Below, in pieces: positions 47,831-56,800 of a DNA stretch of 64,000 bases. The stretch is from the NCBI RefSeq assembly GCF_027244095.1, contig NC_069662.1, positions 14,596,501-14,660,500 on the forward strand, written 5' to 3'. The notes beneath the pieces are model-generated. The model was not told the DNA's origin. It ran no database searches and was given only the letters and a program-made list of their open reading frames with translations. This DNA is from Hemicordylus capensis. Taxonomy: Eukaryota > Chordata > Lepidosauria > Squamata > Cordylidae. Positions within the stretch are counted from its first letter, which is position 1, and each line of letters begins with the position of its first letter. Position numbers and translations under genes: made by a program.

Positions 47831-50800
47831 CTGGAAGGGAAGGAGGAGGAAGATGTCAAGAGCAAGCCACACCCTCCCGCCATCACATCTCCGCAAGTTC
47901 CAGCTGAAATGATACGTCGCAACCATTCAAAATTCAGCCACATTTCAGTCATATTTTGGATGCTGAACTTTTCAAAATTCTGTTTCTGAAACTCAGTCTT
48001 GAGGGATCTTGGCCTTGTTGGAGACTTTTAAGGTCAACGTCAATGGATCAGCTTGATACACTCAATATGTTTACATGCTCCTTCCAAAAAAGAACACAAC
48101 ACCCCAAATTCAACAGCACCTGCAACTGGGAATGGTGGGGTGGGGAAAACTTTAATTGGGAGAATACACATTTAGGAGCATCCAAGCAAATTCAACCGAG
48201 GAGAACAACTTTTCACCCAATTGTGCTTTGGCTCTATGACTTGGTAATTTTGCACTCGTATGCATATAAGTAACCCCCTTAAGTGGTGCAGTGGGGAAAT
48301 GCTTGACTAACAAGCAAAAAAATGCCGGTTCAAATCCCCACTGGTACTATATTGGGCAGCAGTGATATAGGAAGATGCTGATAGGCATCATCTCATACTG
48401 CACTGGAGAAGGCAATGCTAAACCCCTCCTGTATTCTACCAAAGAAAACCACAGGACTCTGTGGGCGTCAGGAGTTGAAATTGACTTGTCAGCAGACTTT
48501 ACCTTTATGCATGTAAGTAATTAGTATTTCTTATTATGGGCATGCCAACATATTACCATTTCTCCAGACATTTTGGTATAGCTTAATAGCTACAGATAGC
48601 CTTTGGTGTCTGGTGGCTATAAACTATATTTTGCCTGCTTTGATGGACATAGGCACATAGGAAGCTGCCATGTACTGAGTCAGACCATTAGTCTATCTAG
48701 CTCAGTATTGTCTCCACAGACTGGCAGCAGCTTCTCCAAGGTTGCAGGCAGGAATCTCTCTCAGCCCTGTCTTGGAGAAGCCAGAGAGGGAACTTGGAAC
48801 CTTCTGCTCTTCCCAGAGCGGCTCCATCCCCTGAGGGGAATATCTTACAGTGCTCACACTTCTAGTCTCCCTTTTGTATGCAACCAGGGCAGACCCTGCT
48901 TAGCTTAAGGGGACAAGTCATGCATGCTACCACAAGACCAGCTCTCTTCCTAATGCAGGAGTGGGAACAATTGTGTGGGTCCTTCCCTGCTGTCCTCCTT
49001 CCTGGCCAGATTAGGATGGAGTAGGAAAGATCTACCATGATTCTGGTATCCACCTATATACTGCCCACAGCATGGAATCCTGTCTATACCAACGTGGTTA
49101 TCATACCATTAACCACAATAGGGCCTCATTAAGTAATGTAACTCAGCTACGTGATCACTAATGCAACTTTTTTCCTTGCTCAAGCACAACATTAGTCAGA
49201 AAGAGAGAGAGAGAGGCTTGCTGTTTTCAAGCATATTAACATCTCTTGCCGCAACTCTAGTATTTTCCTAGCTCTATGAGGTCTCATTCCCTATGCTGTC
49301 CAATGGGAGAGGTTTTTTCTTAATTTTCCAGGGAATAACGCAGCAGGGAAATGACTTGTCTAGCAAGCCAGAAGTTGCCGGTTCAGATCCCCCGGCTGGT
49401 ATGTTTCCCAGCTATGGGAATCCCCGGCTGGCATGTTTCCATGACTACGGGAAACTCCTATATTGGGCAGCAGTGATATAGGAAGATGCTGAAAGGCATC
49501 ATCTCACACTGCGCGGGAAGAAGCAATGGTAAACCCCTCCTGTATTCTACAAAAGACAATCACAGGGCTCTGTGGTCGCCAGGAGTCAACACCGACTCGA
49601 CAGCACACTTTATCTGGGGTTTGGGGACTTTTTTGGTGTGAAAACGGCATGTTTCTATCCTTTGTGGCTTGGTCTGGGAGTTTCATGTCAGGGAGTGAGT
49701 GAGGCCCAAGCAGATATATCTATATTTTTATAGATATAAACAATAAAACATGATTGTGGCTGCTTCCCCCCCCCCCGTCTCCTCCCCCTTGGAGGCAGCT
49801 TGTGGTTGTGTGTCCTTTGTACAGGGCTTTTTGCCTCAGGCCACCCATCGCTAAAGCTGACTGCAACCTCCCAGCCTGCCTGCACACACTCACCTGGGCA
49901 TCTGCTGTCTTGGGATTTGGCTCTTCCTTGGTAAGCATAGGGGGCTCATCTGTTCCCTCCAGCAGGAGCACTCCCGAATCTTCACCCAGAAGAGAAAATG
50001 AGAGATCCGGGTGAGCAGACACACACACACCCCGCACACACAGTTGGTTCCAGCCACAAACTGCCTCTGTCCCTGGCCTCTCTCCTGTTTGACCTACCTC
50101 CTTCCTGCCCCAGCAAGGGGGGCTGTGAGTCCTCGGCCTTCAGCTCCCCCAGCAGGGTGGGCGTCACAGTCTGGCTGCGGTCAGGGGTGGGAGTGGGGCT
50201 GGTGTCTCCCCCTTTCAGTAAGGAGGTCTCTGAGAGTGAACTCTGGTTGCTGTTCTCATCTGGGGGACAGAAAAGGAAGCGTTAGGCAGACTCTCAGGGA
50301 GGGGTGGCCATGGGGGGTGGGCTTAAAAAAACCACAACGTCCTGTGTCTCCGTCTGTGCCTCCTGCCTATGTTTCCAAAGAGCCTGACTGCCCAGTGGTG
50401 GCTCCCTGAGTTTAAACATGGAACTGCCCCCATCGTGGACACAGGAACATAGGAAGCTGCCATATACTGAGTCAGACTATTGGTCTATCTAGCTCAGTAT
50501 TGTCTTCGCAGACTGGCAGCGGCTTCTCCAAGGTTGCAGGCAGGAATCTCTCTCTGCCCTATCTTGGAGATGCCAGGGAGGGAACTGAGAACCTTCTGCT
50601 CTTCCCAGAGCGGCTCCATCCCCTGAGGGGAATATCTTACAGTGCTCACACATCAAGCCTCCCATTCATATGCATGGGCAGACCCTGCTTAGCTACAAGT
50701 CATGCTTGCTACCACAACAAGACCAGCTCTCCTCTCCCTAAAAGAGCTCTTGTCAGCGGTGGGATTCGAACCCACGAAGCGACTGGAGCTTAAATCCAGC

Positions 50801-53800
50801 ACCTTAGACCACTCGGCCACACTACCTCGGGGGCTGGGGGGGGTTCCTACTTTAAAGGCACACAGGGCCACACAGAACCTTTCTCCCCTCTACTGTTTTC
50901 ATGCTGAAATGACACTACCACCTCCAAAGCAGCTATGAGCAGAAACAGCCATCTCAGAGGTAGAGGTAGGGGGCACCATACGAGGTGCAGCAGCTGCCTC
51001 TGGTTCCAGGCAGCTCTGGTTGAGGCAAACATCTACTTTGGGAGCAGGGGCAGAGCTACAGTTGAGCGGAGAGGTTCAAAGAATCCAAGCCACCCAGCTC
51101 CTGGCAGCCGCCTGACACACCCCTCGTCCCTGCCTCCAGCTGGCCTCATTCCCTGCTGGCTTCGTTGTCAGCTAGATGTTTTCTTCCTTCCCTCCCTCGC
51201 TGGGAGAGAGAACAAACAAAACACCCAGACGACCATGCAGCTGGCTGGGAAGTGAGCTCCGGAGGGATGTGTGGGCCTTTCCGGTGCGAAACATGCCCCC
51301 TGCAGGTGAGATCACATGGGATATTTCCAGACAGCAGGCGTTACCACGAGTTTACTGAGTGGCCTGAGTGGCGAATTCGAAGTTGATCTCCAGTGACTGT
51401 TGCTGGTGTCTATCCTATGTTTCTTTTTAGATTGTGAGCCCTTTGGGGACAGGGATCCATCTTATTTATTTGTTATTTCTCTGTGTAAACCGCCCTGAGC
51501 CATTTTTGGAAGGGCAGTATAGAAATCAAATAAATAACAACAACAACAACTTATTAATTTATTTACATATTTAATAATTTATTTACACAGTCAGACAGGT
51601 GTTATTGACTGGTTTGTTTTATCCAGACATCGAGTCCTTCCCAAGGACCTGGGATGGCTGAATTTTATTATCAACGTTGTTGTTGCTGTTATTATAGAAC
51701 AGCTTATATTCTGCGACGATATCTATAATAACAGCAACAACATTGATAATAAAATTCAGCCATCCCAGGTTCTTGGGAAGGACTCGATGTCTGGATAAAA
51801 CAAACCAGTCAATAACACCTGTCTGACTGTGTAAATAAATAAATAAATAATTTTATTTTTTTTAAACGACACAAAAAGTGGATTTTTTTTACCCTGGATA
51901 CAAATCGAGCTACACTCACAATGAAAAACCCAAATCATGTGTCAAGTGCTCCCCGATAGCTCTCAGGGATTTTGGGGTAAATCTGGCCAATATGTGAACG
52001 CACACCCTCAATTCCGGAGGAGATGCGAACTAAAAGCCCTGTGTGGAAAAGCTCGTGCAGGGGGCATGGCTGGCACACACAAGGGGCTGCCGGGAAGAGG
52101 GGCGAACCCCAGCCCACTCTCCCTTAGCTACATACCTGTGCGGGGGTTAGGCATTTTTGGTGCCAATCAATGTCCATCCATCCTCCCTGGGCACCATGCT
52201 TTTGCTCCAAATCAGCTCCCCCTGCAGATGTTTTGGGGCTTCGAAGGAACCCTCTCTGCTTTAAGCCCATCTGTTGATGGTGGGTTTGGAGCAAACATGT
52301 GAACATGTCGTTTGGCTCTGAGATCTCAGATAGAGCCAGGGGGCACCATACGAGGTGCAGCAGCTGTGCCTCTGGTTCCAGGCAGCTCTGGTTGTGCCTC
52401 TCTCCTCCATCCTGCCACACAAGGTGGGATGGGCACAACTGGAGCTGCACCTCGTTTGGCATCCCCTTGGCTCGTTAGGACAAACTAGAGAACTGTTGCC
52501 GGTCAGAGTAAGTAATACTGGGCTAGGTGTACTAACGTCAGCTCAAATTACTATGGAAAATAAAATGGGGAATCCACCCTAGAAACAAGGCGGCCATGTT
52601 GTGTTCATAGCGCCATCTGCTGGCAATCTGCCGCAATCAGGAAAACAATCGACTTTTTTCATACACCTTTTGTTCTGACTTGGAAAAAGGACATCGGTCG
52701 TTTCATGGCTGTTTAACTGATTGTCTCAGATTGCCAGCAGATGGCACAAAGAATATAACACAACCTCTTTCTTTCAAGCACTGGGTTTCCCATTTGATTT
52801 TTTTGTAGTAATTTGAGTTGATATTGTATATATCAGCATCTGGAAGAGCCCTACATTGGAGATCTAGAGATCTAAGAGATCTCTCTCTGAGATTTTGGAG
52901 CCAAACTTCATGTTACGTCAAAACTCATCATGCATAATTTATATAGGCCAAAAATACAGACTTTGGGGTGCAGAATGGGTGTTAATTTCATACAGAATTT
53001 CAATGTCTATTCTTGTTTCTTCGAAGCTCAAAAAGAATCCACATTATTACACAGATTTTATTTTTCCAATGATCTGTTGCCATGTGGCTCTTTAGGTGCA
53101 GCAACTTATACTGTGTCTGGCTGGTTATCATCTATCACTGTTTAGGTGCATGAAATAAACTGATAGACTGTCAGCGATGTTTGGGTCTGAGTTCCTATGT
53201 GCTCCAGGGATTTCCTTCAATGAATGGTTTATACTTCTTTTCCACACACAGCAAGCAGCATCACTTCTTGGATCTTTGGAGCCAAAATCCAGTGCAGAAA
53301 TCAATGGCAAATCTTTTAGGATCTCATGAAGTGGGCGTGGCTTGGTTGTCCCATGGGTGGGCGGGGCCTTGCAGGAAATGGAACTCAGCAAAGTCTCGCC
53401 TTCCCACTTCCCAACCTGGCAGAATCCCCTTTCCTGTCCCCCACCTTCCAAGATGTACCATTGAGGTCCAACATGAGCAGGGCAGGGTTGCTTCGTGGGC
53501 TGGGCATCCGGGCTCTTCTCTCTTTAGTCCTCTGCTGCTCACTGCTGCTTGCCAGCCGCCTTTTCTCCTGGAGAGGAGAGGGAAACAGGAGAGGAATCAC
53601 GAAGCAGGCTCAACGTGGAATGGAAAAGGAGCTTAGAAGGAAGCGTACAGGTCCCCCTTACCTCGTCTCGGGGGTCCACAATTGGTACCCACTTGTAGAT
53701 CCGTAGGGATGTGTCTCCCACAGTCACCCACCGCTTTTCCCTAGGAAGCAGAGAAGGGCCAATGTGAGGAGTTACAAGGTCAGCAGGGGTTTCCCATGTA

Positions 53801-56800
53801 TCCCCACCATCATAGGCAAGAGCCCTACTAGATCAAAGCAAAAATTCATCAGTGGCTACAAGTATGGTGGCTATAGGCCACCACCAGCCTCAGAGGCAGG
53901 ATACCGCTAAATGCCAGTTGCAGGGGAGTAACAGGAGGAGAGAGGGGGTGCCCTCCCCTCTTCCCTGTGGGCTTCTCAGAGGCATCTGGTGGCCACTGTG
54001 TGAAACAGGATGCTGGACTAGATAGGCCTTGGGCCTGATCCAGCAGGGCTGTTTTTATGCTATCCCCACCAATATTAATATACAGGAAGCCCTCAGACAT
54101 CCTGAAAACTGGGCTTTACATCAGAATGTCTCAACTCAGAACCTATTTTCCCACAGGAGGACATAATGCCATAAGTGGAGGTTTGATCCCCAACAAAGGC
54201 TGATAGTCCAATCTTTTTGCTGTGGCTGTCAAAGCCGGTGGTCTGTCAGTCACAGACATGCAGCAGAGAAGCAGAGGATGGAGAATCACCACCCCACCCA
54301 ATGGCGGATTAAGGCATAGGCAGAGGAGGCATCTGCCTATGGCGGCAAAATTCGAGAAGCGGCAACTTCTGCCACTTCTCAAATTTTGCTGTACCTCTCT
54401 GGAGGCTGCATTAGCTATGGGGGGGGGGGAAATCCCCCCTTTTTGACTATAAAAATTGCCACTGCCATGGTAGAATGAGGAGGGGTGTCAGTGGCTGTCT
54501 GCAGAGAGGGTGGAGCAGAGCGAGGAGGGAAGAGTACCCCACTTTTTAACTTCTTAAAGTGCCGCCCATGATCCATGATTTATCCTGGTGGCGACACGGT
54601 GGCCCCTCCCCTCCAGTAACATCCATCCCTTCCTTGCAAAGGGGGCGTGATTGAGCGGCCGGTGAGCAAGCTCTCCTCTCCCCCTCATTTCAGGCTGCGT
54701 TTGCTGCCTGAATGGAGAGAAAGCAAAACAAACAGCATTCAGCATTCGCCACCAGGATAAATTATGGATCATGGGCAGCACTTTAAGAGGTTAAAAGGGG
54801 TGGGTGGGTACTAATTAAATAGAACTTAATTATTTGCTCTGAGCTTGGTTTCTTGATGAAACTGACCTCATAGCCTTTATATGCCAAATAAAACTACTTG
54901 ATTTATTAAAATTAGCAACCTGTGTTTCCCCATTCTGACGCACAGGTAAGGGCTAGTCAAAAGGTCATGCTCTGTAACACATGAGAAAGAGTGGGATACA
55001 CACGAAACAAACAAACAAATATTACTGAAGTTCCCCACCCCCTTGCTTTTTGGCTAAAGGGGGAAAAAACTATCACTGCTTGATTGTCAACAGATCAATA
55101 TACAGATAACATATAGTTCAGATGTTGTGATGCATGGAATAAAAATGTATGTATTTAAAAATCTTTTTATTTATTTTATTTATTTAACTTATTTTTATAA
55201 CACAGACAGTTAGCCAACAACACTGCTCTTCATCCCGCCACGGCAGAGGCAATTTTTACAGACAAAAAAGGGGGATTTCCCCTCACGCCCCCCCACCCCC
55301 GTGGTGGCAAAAATCCTCTTGGCCTCCGCCCCTGATCCCACTCCGGTCCGTCCTCTCTTTTCCATGGAAGGAAGGGAAGCAGCTGGATAGATCACCACCA
55401 TCTCCTCCCTTAGACAGGGAAGGGAGGAGGGCAGGCAGGACCTCAGGTGGGAAGAGGCCTGACTGCCTCCCTCTTGCTGTCACAGCACAGCAGCTGAACT
55501 GGAAGAGGAGGAGCCAAACAGCAGCAGTGGTGGCAGGGGGTGTGTCTTGGGCAGGCGAGTCAGCCAATCCCTGCATAGCCTCAAATGGTGCTGCTGCAGC
55601 GGCAGCCACCAATCTGCCAGTCCTAATGGGCTGCCAGTGTTGCCTCCTCCTCCTCTAGCCCATGGATCAGCTGCAGCCACCTAGCAGATCCTCCTCACCT
55701 GCGTCAAAGGTTGCAAAGCTGAAACACAGTTGTAAAGTTGAAACGAGGTGGCAATTTACCCGTGTCTTCACGGCCACGCATCTTAACTCAGAGCAGCTTA
55801 AGTCAAGGACCACACCACTTTTTCAGCAAACGTTCTCAAAGTGATTTACATATAAACATATATAATAAAGAAACAAGATGACTCTCTGTCCCAAAAGAAC
55901 TTACAATCCAGTGGAGGGATGCAGGGCTGGAGGGATAGGGGTAAACTGGATGGGGGCATTTGCTCTCCCCACTTGAAAAGGTGCCCCTTAGCTCATTCAG
56001 CATCTAATCCAGAGGTTCTCAAAACTGGGTCCCCAGATGTTTCTAAAATGGTCTTGCAGCTGATTCAGGAGATGCAAAGTTTCTGCTTCACATAACAGAT
56101 CATCTTCTATGATTTTAAAAGGGGATCTGAGGAATTCATGGAGGAAGGGAGGTCTATCAGGGCAGGCATCTACAAATCCTCTTACCAGCTCGCCTGTGGC
56201 GAGTGTCCCCAGCCCTCTGGCGAGCAGGAAACACGGCACCACACAGATCTTCTCCCCAGAGATCTCATTTGCTCTGCCATTTTTAAGGCAGCAGGAATCC
56301 CTTCTGAGCAGGAGGAGAGGGCTCCCGCTGTTGCCTACCAGTAATTTCCCAGTACAAATTACAGAAGACCCACTTTTCTCCTAAGTCCTCTGCCTGTGGG
56401 CCAGAAAAGGATTTGAGGAAAGAGAGGGGATTGGTGGTGACCACAAGTAATGGCTGGCTAGTGAGCTAAGCCTAGGACTATGGATCCCTGATCAAGGGCC
56501 AATGACTGTATGGAACCTCCAAATATCAGTTACTGGGGAGGAACAGTAGGAGGGGAGCAATTTCCTTCCACAGGCATCTGGCTGGTCATTGAGGTGAGGG
56601 AAGCAGGAGGTCAGGTTCTCAGCCTTGGGTCTCCAGATGTTGTTGGACTACAACTACCATCATCCCTAGCCCCAATGGCCAAAGGACTTGGCCATCTACA
56701 AACTGTAGATTTTCCTATTTTTCTCTCATTCCATCTCCGTCTTTGTAACCAGTGCACATGATTTTACTGTATCTCTCTCCATTTCTGTCAAACTTAGGAA

